Assembly (NCBI RefSeq): GCF_002243515.1
Contig: NZ_CP022657.1
Coordinates: 4,015,501 to 4,079,500 of the forward strand
Length of the DNA: 64,000 bases
Direction: 5' to 3'
Source of the DNA: Tumebacillus algifaecis
GTDB lineage: Bacteria; Bacillota; Bacilli; Tumebacillales; Tumebacillaceae
Positions within the stretch are counted from its first letter, which is position 1. Every line of letters starts with the position of its first letter. The notes beneath the pieces were generated by a model. It was not told the DNA's origin. It saw nothing but the letters and a program-made list of their open reading frames with translations, and did not search any database. Positions 57,681-64,000 of the stretch are shown one piece after another. Both the position numbers and the translations under genes were made by a program.

Positions 57681-58889
57681 TCACCCACAAGGTTCGATCC
57701 GCTCGAACAGGGTCGCCACGCCCTGTCCGACACCGACGCACATCGTCGTCATCCCATAGCGGTGACCTTGACGCTTCATCTGGTGCAACAGCGTCGCCAC
57801 CATCCGTGCTCCTGTCGCTCCGAGCGGATGGCCGAGTGCGATCGCACCGCCGTTCGGATTGACTTTTTCCACATCGATCCCCAATGCTCCGACCGAGGCC
57901 AGTACCTGTGCGGCGAACGCTTCATTGATTTCAAACAGGTCGATCTGCTCGACGGTCAGCCCAGCTGCCCGCAGAGCCTTGCGCACGGCGGGCACTGGAC
58001 CGATCCCCATCAGCGCTGGATCGACGCCCGCAGTAGCTGAAACCACATAACGCGCCAACGGCGTGAGGCCCAGTCGTTCCGCGAGCTCCCGCGCCATCAC
58101 CAGCACGGCCGCCGCTCCGTCATTGAGCCCCGAGGAGTTGCCTGCGGTCACCGTGCCATCTTGACGGAAGGCGGGACGCAGCGCAGCCAACTTTTCGAGC
58201 GATGTGTCTGCCCGCGGATGCTCATCGTGCTCGACCAGCAAGGGCTCACCTCGCTTTTGCGGCACGACGACCGGAGCGATCTCCTCCCGAAACACCCCGC
58301 TCGCCAGCGCCGCAGCCGCTCTTTGTTGGCTCAACAGCGCAAACGCGTCCTGCTCTGCTCGCGAAACATGGTACGCTTCCGCCACCCGTTCGGCCGTCTC
58401 GCCCATCGCGACGGGAGGATGCAGTTCTGCCAGCCGCGGGTTGATAAAGCGCCAGCCGATCGTCGTATCGAACAACTGCGCGTCGCGGGCAAATGCCCCC
58501 TCTGCTTTTGCCATCACCAACGGGGCCCGAGTCATCGACTCCACTCCGCCTGCGATCACGACGTCCGCTTCATGGGCCAGCACCGCCCTTGCTGCCAGAT
58601 TGACCGCTTCCAGCCCCGACGCACAGAGCCGATTGACCGTCACCCCTGGTACGCTCACCGGAAGTCCAGCCAGCAAGAGCGCCATCCGCGCTACGTTGCG
58701 ATTGTCCTCTCCAGCCTGATTGGCACAGCCCAAGATCACATCGTCCACCAGCATCGGGTCGATGCCCGTCCGCTCCACCAGCGCCCGGATCACACCTGCC
58801 GCCAGATCGTCGGGCCGCACCGTTTGGAGCGCACCGCCGTAGCGTCCGATCGGTGTGCGCACCGCATCAATAATGACCGCCTCGCGCAT
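57681..58889 (-). CDS. Thiolase (acetyl-CoA acyltransferase / 3-oxoadipyl-CoA thiolase-like)
   Basis: The 402-aa thiolase has the acyl-Cys in VNRLCASGLEAVNLA near residue 88, NEAFAAQVLA near 345, the active-site His in NPNGGAIALGHPLGATGAR near 360 and the second Cys in MCVGVGQG near 390. It closes the operon, cleaving a 3-oxoacyl-CoA with CoA. The degree of match to PcaF/PaaJ rather than a plain FadA is suggested by length and context only. Its ATG (58889) overlaps the end of the preceding gene by 23 bases; GAGGAGGAG is the site. Confidence 0.92.
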   Translation of the reverse strand: MREAVIIDAVRTPIGRYGGALQTVRPDDLAAGVIRALVERTGIDPMLVDDVILGCANQAGEDNRNVARMALLLAGLPVSVPGVTVNRLCASGLEAVNLAARAVLAHEADVVIAGGVESMTRAPLVMAKAEGAFARDAQLFDTTIGWRFINPRLAELHPPVAMGETAERVAEAYHVSRAEQDAFALLSQQRAAAALASGVFREEIAPVVVPQKRGEPLLVEHDEHPRADTSLEKLAALRPAFRQDGTVTAGNSSGLNDGAAAVLVMARELAERLGLTPLARYVVSATAGVDPALMGIGPVPAVRKALRAAGLTVEQIDLFEINEAFAAQVLASVGALGIDVEKVNPNGGAIALGHPLGATGARMVATLLHQMKRQGHRYGMTTMCVGVGQGVATLFERIEPCG

Positions 58890-59670
58890 CTGCCTGCTCC
58901 TCCTCTCGCCGCCCATAAAACGTCTGTCCAGCCCAAGCCAAACGCTTGAGCAGCGGGGCCGGGCGAAAGCGATCCTCGCCCTGCTCCGCGTACAGCCCCT
59001 GTAGGATCGCCGTCACCTGTTCCACCCCGATCACATCCGCCCATTCCAGCGGGCCGTACGGATAGTTGGTGCCGAGCTTCATCGCCGTGTCTAGATCTTC
59101 CGCTTGGGCGATCCCTTCCTGCAGTGCATACGCCGCTTCGTTGATCACCATCGCCACCATGCGCGGGATGACCAGCCCCACGCTGTCCTTGACCCAGACG
59201 ATGTCGCGCCCGAGTCCTGCCTGCAACATCGCATGCGCTCGCTCCGCAACATCGCTGTCCGTTCGCAAACCGCTCGCCGCCTCGACACAGGTTACATCTG
59301 CAAGCGGCGGCACATAGCCAAAGCCGACCACCCGCTTCGGCTCCACACACCACGACGCCGCCTCTGTCACCGATACGCCCAGCGCTGACACCAGCAACAG
59401 CGCCTCTGGCCCCATTCGTCGCTCGACTTCACGCACGATCTCTCGCACCGTGTCGCGCTCAGCGCCAAAGGCGATCAACACCGCGTCGAACGTCCGCATC
59501 TCGACGGTCTGCATCAATTCGCGCACGGCTTGCAACCGATCTCGCGGCTTTGCGACAAGCGGTTCCTCGGCCACAAACGAAGTCAACCGTTCGCCCGCGG
59601 CGCTGAGCGAGCGCACGATCTCGCGCGCGATGACGCCGTCACCGAGCACCAACACCCGCCTAGTCGTCAT
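58867..59670 (-). CDS. Divergent second 3-hydroxyacyl-CoA dehydrogenase-like protein
   Basis: The 267-aa protein resembles 3-hydroxyacyl-CoA dehydrogenases in its C-terminal domain (DSVGLVIPRMVAMVINEAAYALQEGIA and MKLGTNYPYGPLEWADVIG). Its Rossmann half is altered: the dinucleotide motif is VLGDGVIAREIV rather than GAGxMGxGIA, and the usual SNTSS and HFFNP motifs are missing or replaced (GFGYVPPLAD). It could be an assembly partner or use a different substrate. It overlaps the true dehydrogenase gene by 11 bases. Confidence 0.8.
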   Translation of the reverse strand: MTTRRVLVLGDGVIAREIVRSLSAAGERLTSFVAEEPLVAKPRDRLQAVRELMQTVEMRTFDAVLIAFGAERDTVREIVREVERRMGPEALLLVSALGVSVTEAASWCVEPKRVVGFGYVPPLADVTCVEAASGLRTDSDVAERAHAMLQAGLGRDIVWVKDSVGLVIPRMVAMVINEAAYALQEGIAQAEDLDTAMKLGTNYPYGPLEWADVIGVEQVTAILQGLYAEQGEDRFRPAPLLKRLAWAGQTFYGRREEEQADARGGHY

Positions 59671-60523
59671 ACCGATAGAACCCCCTTCCCGTCTTCCGTC
59701 CGAGCGTCCCGGCCTGCACCAGCCGCGCTTGCATCGGATGTGGACGGTAGCGCGGCTCTTCATACATCGCGGCAAACACACTTTCACTCACCGCCAGATT
59801 GACGTCGATCCCGATCAGATCCATCAACTGAAACGGCCCCATCCGAAATCGCCCACCGTCGCGAGCCAAGCGGTCGATCGTCTCCACGTCGGCCACCCCT
59901 TCCTGCAACAGCCGCAACGCCTCCCCGTAAAAGGGCCGTGCCACTCGATTGACCAAAAACCCCGGCGTATCCTGACACAGCACCGTCCGTTTGCCGAGCG
60001 ATTCCGCAAAGCTCCGCGCCAGATAGACGGTGCGCGCCGCTGTCCGCAGACCTTGGATCACTTCCACCAATTGCATCAGCGGCACGGGATTGAAAAAGTG
60101 CAGCCCGACCACGCGCTCAGGATGTTTCAGCCCGCCCGCCAGCGCGGTGATCGGCAGGGACGATGTGTTCGATGCGAGGATGCATTGTGGTGACACCACC
60201 GCCTCCAAGCTGGCAAACAACTCCCGTTTCAGTTCCAGCTTCTCTGGAGCCGCTTCCACGACCAACGCCGTCTCGGATAGCAGTTCCAGCCTCGTCACGG
60301 GACGCAAGCGGTTGAGGAGCACCGCGCTCTCTCCCGGCGGCAGTTTTCCAGCCGCTACGCGCTTCTCCAGACGTCCGCGCAGACCGCCAAGTGCTCCGAG
60401 CAACACTTCTTCGCTCAGATCGTACAACAGTACCTCATACCCAGCCTGCGCCGCCGCCTGGGCGATCCCAATCCCCATCGTGCCCGCGCCGATCACGCCA
60501 ATCGGTTGCTCAAACATGCTCAT
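59660..60523 (-). CDS. 3-hydroxyacyl-CoA dehydrogenase (PaaH/Hbd-like)
   Basis: The 287-aa enzyme has a canonical NAD motif IGVIGAGTMGIGIAQAAAQAG, the catalytic region ILASNTSSLPITALA and the His in VGLHFFNPVPLMQLVE near residue 140, then the C-terminal dimer domain with DTPGFLVNRVARPF and GPFQLMDLIGIDV. It oxidises a 3-hydroxyacyl-CoA to the 3-oxo form. It overlaps the preceding DUF1858-like gene by 14 bases. Confidence 0.93.
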   Translation of the reverse strand: MSMFEQPIGVIGAGTMGIGIAQAAAQAGYEVLLYDLSEEVLLGALGGLRGRLEKRVAAGKLPPGESAVLLNRLRPVTRLELLSETALVVEAAPEKLELKRELFASLEAVVSPQCILASNTSSLPITALAGGLKHPERVVGLHFFNPVPLMQLVEVIQGLRTAARTVYLARSFAESLGKRTVLCQDTPGFLVNRVARPFYGEALRLLQEGVADVETIDRLARDGGRFRMGPFQLMDLIGIDVNLAVSESVFAAMYEEPRYRPHPMQARLVQAGTLGRKTGRGFYRYDD

Positions 60524-60755
60524 CGCAACCTGTCTCTGCGCCCCGCACCCGTTCCAAACGCTCCACGAGCCTCTGTAGGTCGGAGATCATCCGATCTACA
60601 TCCTGCACCGCCGCATATCCGGCCGCCTTTTCCAGCTCGGAAAACAGGGTGATGTAGCACCCTGCACAAAAGGTCAGCTCGTGCTTGTCGAACACTTCGA
60701 TCGCTTCCGGATACGCCTGCACCACTTCGCCTACGGTCAGTTCTTTCCGAATCAC
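60510..60755 (-). CDS. DUF1858-like redox-disulfide protein (81 aa)
   Basis: The short protein has the DUF1858 pattern: IRKELTVGEVVQAYPEAIEVFDKHELTFCAGCYITLFSELEKAAGY, with a CAGC disulfide motif near residue 30. DUF1858 proteins are often next to redox enzymes; their role is not settled. The second in-frame GTG (60755) has GGGGAGG eight bases before it and is the better start. It lies between the di-iron protein and the dehydrogenase in a tightly packed operon, where a small redox carrier would be useful. Confidence 0.82.
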   Translation of the reverse strand: MIRKELTVGEVVQAYPEAIEVFDKHELTFCAGCYITLFSELEKAAGYAAVQDVDRMISDLQRLVERLERVRGAETGCDEHV

Positions 60756-60857
60756 CCAAGACACCTCCCCGTTCAGTCAGCCCGCACAGTCAACCAATTC
60801 AGCAAGAAGGAGATACCCGCTCCTCGGTATCTCCCCTCCACTTGTTCGATCCAACAG

Positions 60858-61685
60858 CTACCCAGTGATCGTCGCATCCTCTTGCAAGCGATCCCAGTCG
60901 GGTGTCCACGTCGGCATCGCCAGCCCTGCGCGCTCCACCACTTTGCGCACATCTTCCTGAAACGCGAGGCGCACCTCATGGTTGTCGCGCTTTTTCAGGC
61001 CGAGCTTGCGGTAGATCTCGTTGCGCCTTGAATGCGGTTTGCCAAAAATGTTCATCACCCGCGGGAACCAACGGTCGAGTGCCTCCTGCGTCTCGGCGCG
61101 ATGCTCCGGGTCTTTCCCCAAGCGCACCAGCCAGGAATCGCCGTGTGCCACATGCATCAGCTCTTCCTTCATGATCCCTTCCATCACCCGCCGCCACGGG
61201 CCGTAAGAGGACAGTTCCGAATCCTCCAATTGGTGTCCGGCTCCGCGATCCATCAATACGTTGAACATGATAAAGTCATACCACGTATTGATCGGATAGT
61301 AGAAAATGTTCACCCGGTCATCTTGCGCGGCTCGGGTCGCGCCCAGCTCCACTTCATCACCGACGCGCAACGTAAAGTCAAACTCCTTCACCCGCCCGTC
61401 AACATCGACGCCAAGTTCCTGTAGCAGTTTGTACATCACGCGCCCATGCCGCACTTCATCTTTGGCGATCGTGGCGACCGACAGCATTTCGACGGTGCTC
61501 GGCGCTTTCATGATCCACGGCACATAGCCGAACGCACCCGCTACCTCCGAGTCGGCTTGCATCAACATCAAGTGGACCAAATTCTCCCGATATTCCTCGG
61601 TCATCTCCGCCACGCTTTCGATCGTCTCCCCACGGGCGATCTTGGCAAGCAACCGTTGCTCTTTTTCCATTTCGGACAAAGCCAT
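60858..61685 (-). CDS. Phenylacetyl-CoA epoxidase subunit-like di-iron protein (PaaA/PaaC family)
   Basis: The 275-aa helical protein is of the PF05138 family. Di-iron ligands are visible in LMLMQADSEVAGAFGYVP, ATIAKDEVRHGRVMY (ExxRH) near residue 75, MFNVLMDRGAGHQLEDSE, and the second ExxH-like MKEELMHVAHGDSWL near 170. In the classical complex PaaA (catalytic) pairs with PaaC, plus PaaB, PaaD and the reductase PaaE; only this one is present in the operon. The ligand pairs suggest a catalytic PaaA-type chain, but this is inference. It is followed by the DUF1858-like gene. Confidence 0.85.
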   Translation of the reverse strand: MALSEMEKEQRLLAKIARGETIESVAEMTEEYRENLVHLMLMQADSEVAGAFGYVPWIMKAPSTVEMLSVATIAKDEVRHGRVMYKLLQELGVDVDGRVKEFDFTLRVGDEVELGATRAAQDDRVNIFYYPINTWYDFIMFNVLMDRGAGHQLEDSELSSYGPWRRVMEGIMKEELMHVAHGDSWLVRLGKDPEHRAETQEALDRWFPRVMNIFGKPHSRRNEIYRKLGLKKRDNHEVRLAFQEDVRKVVERAGLAMPTWTPDWDRLQEDATITG

Positions 61686-61766
61686 TCGTAAGCAACCTCC
61701 CTGTCAGCGTTGATCCGACAGAGCGCACAGCAAATCCGCCTTTGGCCCACCCGTTTTCGACAAGCG

Positions 61767-62546
61767 TCAGCGCCCCTTAAACTCCGGCGCGCGCTTCTCC
61801 AAAAACGCCTGCACCCCTTCGCGGAAATCTTCGCTCCGCCCGGCCATTCCTTGATACTGCGCTTCCGTCTCCAGCGCTGTGAACAGATCGCTATCCGCCC
61901 CTTGGTAGATCGAGCGCTTGGTAAGTCCCAGCGCTACGGTCGGGCCTTGTGCGATCCGACCCGCAAATTCGCGCACCGCCGCCTCCAATTGCTCAGCCGG
62001 AACCACCTTGTTGACCATGCCCAGACGCTCCGCCTCCTCAGCCGAAATCACGTCTCCGGTCAGTGCCAATTCCATCGCCTTGCCCACGCCCACGAGACGC
62101 GGCAGGAAATAACTCGCGCCCGAGTCGGGCACAAGGCCGATTTTGCAGAAGGCGATCGTAAATTTGGCGCGATCGGACGCGATGCGCAGATCGGCCGCCA
62201 GCGCGAACGCAGCACCAGCACCTGCTGCCGCGCCATTGACCGCTGCGATGATCGGCTTGCGCATCGTCTGCATCCGCACGATAAGTGGGTTGTAGCGCTC
62301 GCGAACGGCGTTCGACAGTTCGCTCTGATCAAATGCTGCGCCGTCGTTCAAGTCCTGCCCTGAGCAGAATGCCCGCCCGACTCCGGTCAGCACGATCACG
62401 CGCACCGCTTCATCCTGCTCCGCGCGCTTTAGCGCATCATATAGCTCATCACCCATCTGCTGGTTATACGCATTCATCACCTGCGGACGGTTGAACGCTA
62501 AGGTCAACACACCATCTTCCAATTGATACAAAATCGTTTCGTACAT
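61767..62546 (-). CDS. Enoyl-CoA hydratase/isomerase (crotonase; PaaG-like)
   Basis: The 259-aa crotonase has the oxyanion-hole segment CSGQDLND, preceded by VRVIVLTGVGRAF, then KPIIAAVNGAAAGAGAAFALAADLRIAS with the second oxyanion Gly, and GLVPDSGASYFLPRLVG near residue 130, where Asp is in place of one catalytic Glu, as in PaaG-type ring isomerases. It probably isomerises or hydrates an unsaturated acyl-CoA. The start at 62546 has GGGAG eight bases upstream. Second gene in the operon after the EthD-like one. Confidence 0.9.
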   Translation of the reverse strand: MYETILYQLEDGVLTLAFNRPQVMNAYNQQMGDELYDALKRAEQDEAVRVIVLTGVGRAFCSGQDLNDGAAFDQSELSNAVRERYNPLIVRMQTMRKPIIAAVNGAAAGAGAAFALAADLRIASDRAKFTIAFCKIGLVPDSGASYFLPRLVGVGKAMELALTGDVISAEEAERLGMVNKVVPAEQLEAAVREFAGRIAQGPTVALGLTKRSIYQGADSDLFTALETEAQYQGMAGRSEDFREGVQAFLEKRAPEFKGR

Positions 62547-62560
62547 GTGAGAGACTCCCT

Positions 62561-62872
62561 TCAAATAGGTTCGTCCACCACTTCAGCAAACAAGAACGTG
62601 ACCAGACCTCCGGCGAACGACTGCAAGTCCTCCCCCGCCTCTTTGCTCTCCGGCGTTTTGAACGAAGCTTTTAACGTGTCGCGACTTTCAAAATACATCT
62701 CGCACATCAAATAGTGTTCGGTCGCTCCGCCCCGCAGATCGAAAAATCTCGAGACTTCGGTGCGCACAAGGCCCGGCGTCTTCGCGTTCAATTCTAAATG
62801 CGTGCCAAAATAGTGTTGGTTGAAAACATCCAAATCTTCAGGATGTTTGTACAATGCTACCAATTTGACCAT
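62561..62872 (-). CDS. EthD-family small protein (103 aa), first gene of the acyl-CoA operon
   Basis: The product starts MVKLVALYKHPEDLDVFNQHYFGTHLEL, the EthD dimeric alpha/beta-barrel pattern, and ends FAGGLVTFLFAEVV. EthD-like proteins occur beside oxygenases and aromatic-degradation enzymes as accessory or lactone-processing proteins; the activity is not settled. GGAGG lies nine bases before the ATG at 62872, and a longer frame to 62917 has no site. It opens the seven-gene operon. Confidence 0.85.
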   Translation of the reverse strand: MVKLVALYKHPEDLDVFNQHYFGTHLELNAKTPGLVRTEVSRFFDLRGGATEHYLMCEMYFESRDTLKASFKTPESKEAGEDLQSFAGGLVTFLFAEVVDEPI

Positions 62873-63099
62873 CCAGTCTAAACCTCCTCTATTTTTCGCA
62901 ATCGAATCTCGTACCACCTTTCGTTTTAGATATATAGATTTGTCAGAAAAACATTCCGAAATTTTGCTGGGCTAACATGTTTCGCGATTTTTCGAGTAGT
63001 TCTAAAGAGTGCGGTATAAAACGCGAGCCGCTCGTCCACACTTTTACTAAATCTATAAATCGAATTTGGTTTTCCACATGTCATGAGGTGACCCCTACA

Positions 63100-63642
63100 A
63101 TGAACGTGATCAAAAAGTGGCTGCAGACACAACCGCTCGCTGCTGCAGCCATCAAACCCCCAGGCGGCAGTTCACAGCCTGGACTGCACCCGCTGAAACA
63201 ACCGCTCGGCTCCTCCGGTCCCAATCGACCGACCGGGCACAAACGCCGCTTCCTCCAGCATCGACTGTGGCGGCAGAGCGCGATGGCCGGACTGCTCTGC
63301 ACCGTCGTCGTGCTGACCTATGCGCTTTTCGGCATGATCGCTTTTCACTTCTATTATCACTTTTGGTTTATGGTCTTTCTGATCCTGTTCGCGCCGATCT
63401 GGCTCGTCTGCTATGGGCTGTTGTTCGCCACGCGCTGGAAATGGCACGAGATGGCGCTCGGCGTCTTTGGCGCCCTCTTTCTGATCGTGCAGGTCTATCT
63501 GAAAGGTGTCGATGATTCTTGGGAGCGCTTGCTCTCCACGCTGTCGCTAGCCGGCGGTGGCGTGCTCGCCGTCTCGCTCGGATTTTGGATCGCCAAGCTC
63601 GGCCAGTCGTTTACGCAAACAGAAAAAAGACCGGGCAGTTAA
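63100..63642 (+). CDS. Membrane protein of unknown function (180 aa)
   Basis: Not recognised. The first ~60 residues are basic and Pro/Gly/Gln-rich (KPPGGSSQPGLHPLKQPLG), followed by four hydrophobic segments (SAMAGLLCTVVVLTYALFGMI, FWFMVFLILFAPIWLVCYG, MALGVFGALFLIVQVYL, LSLAGGGVLAVSLGFWI) and a basic tail. GAGGTGA lies ten bases before the ATG; an open frame extends further upstream without support. It is divergent from the acyl-CoA operon, and its stop lies in the terminator loop. Confidence 0.72.
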   Translation: MNVIKKWLQTQPLAAAAIKPPGGSSQPGLHPLKQPLGSSGPNRPTGHKRRFLQHRLWRQSAMAGLLCTVVVLTYALFGMIAFHFYYHFWFMVFLILFAPIWLVCYGLLFATRWKWHEMALGVFGALFLIVQVYLKGVDDSWERLLSTLSLAGGGVLAVSLGFWIAKLGQSFTQTEKRPGS

Positions 63643-63656
63643 GCCCGGCCTTTTTG
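63622..63656. terminator. Terminator between the membrane protein and TPR genes
   Basis: AAGACCGGGC and GCCCGGCCTT arms around a six-base loop that contains the stop codon, with A and T runs at the two sides. Confidence 0.9.
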
Positions 63657-63701
63657 TTGCGTTCTATTTGTTGCTTGCTTTATCGCTTGCAGATCGGTCG
63701 A

Positions 63702-64000
63702 TTAGATCACGATCTTGCGTTCACGCAAGTTTTCTTCCATCGCTTCGTTCATCTTTTCGAGGCACTCCATCGCTTCTTTGAAGTCGCCTTTCGCTTTGTA
63801 GATGTCGCCGAGGATCGAGTACGCTTTGACCAGTTCGCCAAACGCCTGATACTCCTGGTAGATCGCCACCGCTTTGCGCAGGAACTCTGCCGCTTCTTCC
63901 GCTTGGTTGCTCGCCGACGCGATCTGGCCGCTCATGCGGTAGACGTGAGCCCGGTCGAGATTTTCTTCCGGGAAGAATTTCAAAGCCGAAGCGCAGTGCT
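63702..64000 (-). CDS. TPR-repeat protein, C-terminal part (N-terminus beyond the window)
   Basis: The minus strand is open from the right edge to the stop at 63702, giving 98 visible residues. Two and a half TPR units are seen: LDRAHVYRMSGQIASASNQAEEAAEFLRKAVAIYQ and VKAYSILGDIYKAKGDFKEAMECLEKMNEAM. The sequence continues in frame past the edge (HCASALKFFPEEN), so the first codon listed by any internal start is not the true one. Such C-termini are found in helix-turn-helix TPR regulators and RRNPP-like receptors of Bacillales, but the N-terminus is needed to tell. Confidence 0.8.
   Translation of the reverse strand, partial: HCASALKFFPEENLDRAHVYRMSGQIASASNQAEEAAEFLRKAVAIYQEYQAFGELVKAYSILGDIYKAKGDFKEAMECLEKMNEAMEENLRERKIVI

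Noticed and set aside
1-64000. tRNA, rRNA, prophage or conjugative element
   Set aside because: I saw no tRNA or rRNA signature and no phage or conjugation gene. The only mobile element supported is the IS3-family copy.

Overview
The window looks like chromosomal DNA of a moderately GC-rich, Gram-positive spore-former (Bacillota, Bacillales). The evidence is a LiaFSR-type cell-envelope system, a T-box leader on alaS, the acpS-ydcC-alr-ndoAI-ndoA block found in Bacillus relatives, a sporulation-type lipoprotein and strong AGGAGG ribosome-binding sites. The futalosine menaquinone genes (mqnB, mqnD) and the overall gene mix suggest the Alicyclobacillaceae/Tumebacillus neighbourhood. That placement is inference; there is no rRNA in the window.

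Layout. 1-8.7 kb: housekeeping genes, mostly on the minus strand (an M20 amidohydrolase cut by the edge, a C26 glutamine amidotransferase-like hydrolase, ahcY, a diguanylate cyclase, the exonuclease MrfB, DUF309, a VOC protein, a threonine-aldolase-like PLP enzyme). 8.8-14.7 kb: an accessory island. It holds two 50-bp interspersed repeats flanking a lipoprotein and a secreted C39-like protein, a 45-aa secreted peptide with its own terminator, a small gene interrupted by an intact IS3-family element, and small orphan proteins. 14.8-25.5 kb: the helicase MrfA, an MFS transporter, a Fur/Zur-type regulator with a His-rich tail, CbiX, LiaFSR, a DUF1284-CHY zinc-finger fusion, MqnD/MqnB, VOC and GNAT proteins. 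25.8-29.5 kb: alaS with its T-box, then a 90-aa secreted protein carrying four VIIRG(D/G) repeats. 29.5-33.5 kb: ndoA, ndoAI, alr, ydcC, acpS and a thioesterase. 33.9-40.2 kb: an N-acetyltransferase, one two-gene ABC-2 exporter, then a three-gene ABC-2 exporter behind what looks like a ykkC-family riboswitch. 40.4-48.0 kb: a membrane protein, an A-type Fe-S scaffold homologue that has lost its cysteines, a hydrolase, a TerC exporter behind a yybP-ykoY manganese riboswitch, a chloramphenicol acetyltransferase-like protein, a PAS chemoreceptor, a GNAT protein and a protein with a GNQAV motif like those of DUF4157/eCIS-associated proteins. 48.2-57.1 kb: a YebC-type regulator, a methyltransferase with an MFS transporter, and a branched-chain 2-oxoacid dehydrogenase operon next to a leucine dehydrogenase. 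57.2-62.9 kb: a VOC gene and a seven-gene acyl-CoA operon with one Paa-type di-iron protein. 63.1-64 kb: a membrane protein and the C-terminal end of a TPR protein.

How genes work together. Leucine dehydrogenase plus E1-alpha/E1-beta/E2/E3 would convert branched-chain amino acids into acyl-CoAs. The seven-gene operon has hydratase, 3-hydroxyacyl-CoA dehydrogenase and thiolase steps resembling the lower phenylacetyl-CoA pathway, but no PaaB, PaaD, PaaE, PaaZ or PaaK. MqnB and MqnD act in futalosine-route menaquinone synthesis.

The best candidates for something undescribed are the VIIRGD-repeat secreted protein (29160-29432), the 45-aa secreted peptide (11452-11589), the probable ykkC-family leader on an ABC-2 exporter, the His-substituted A-type scaffold, and the GNQAV protein.
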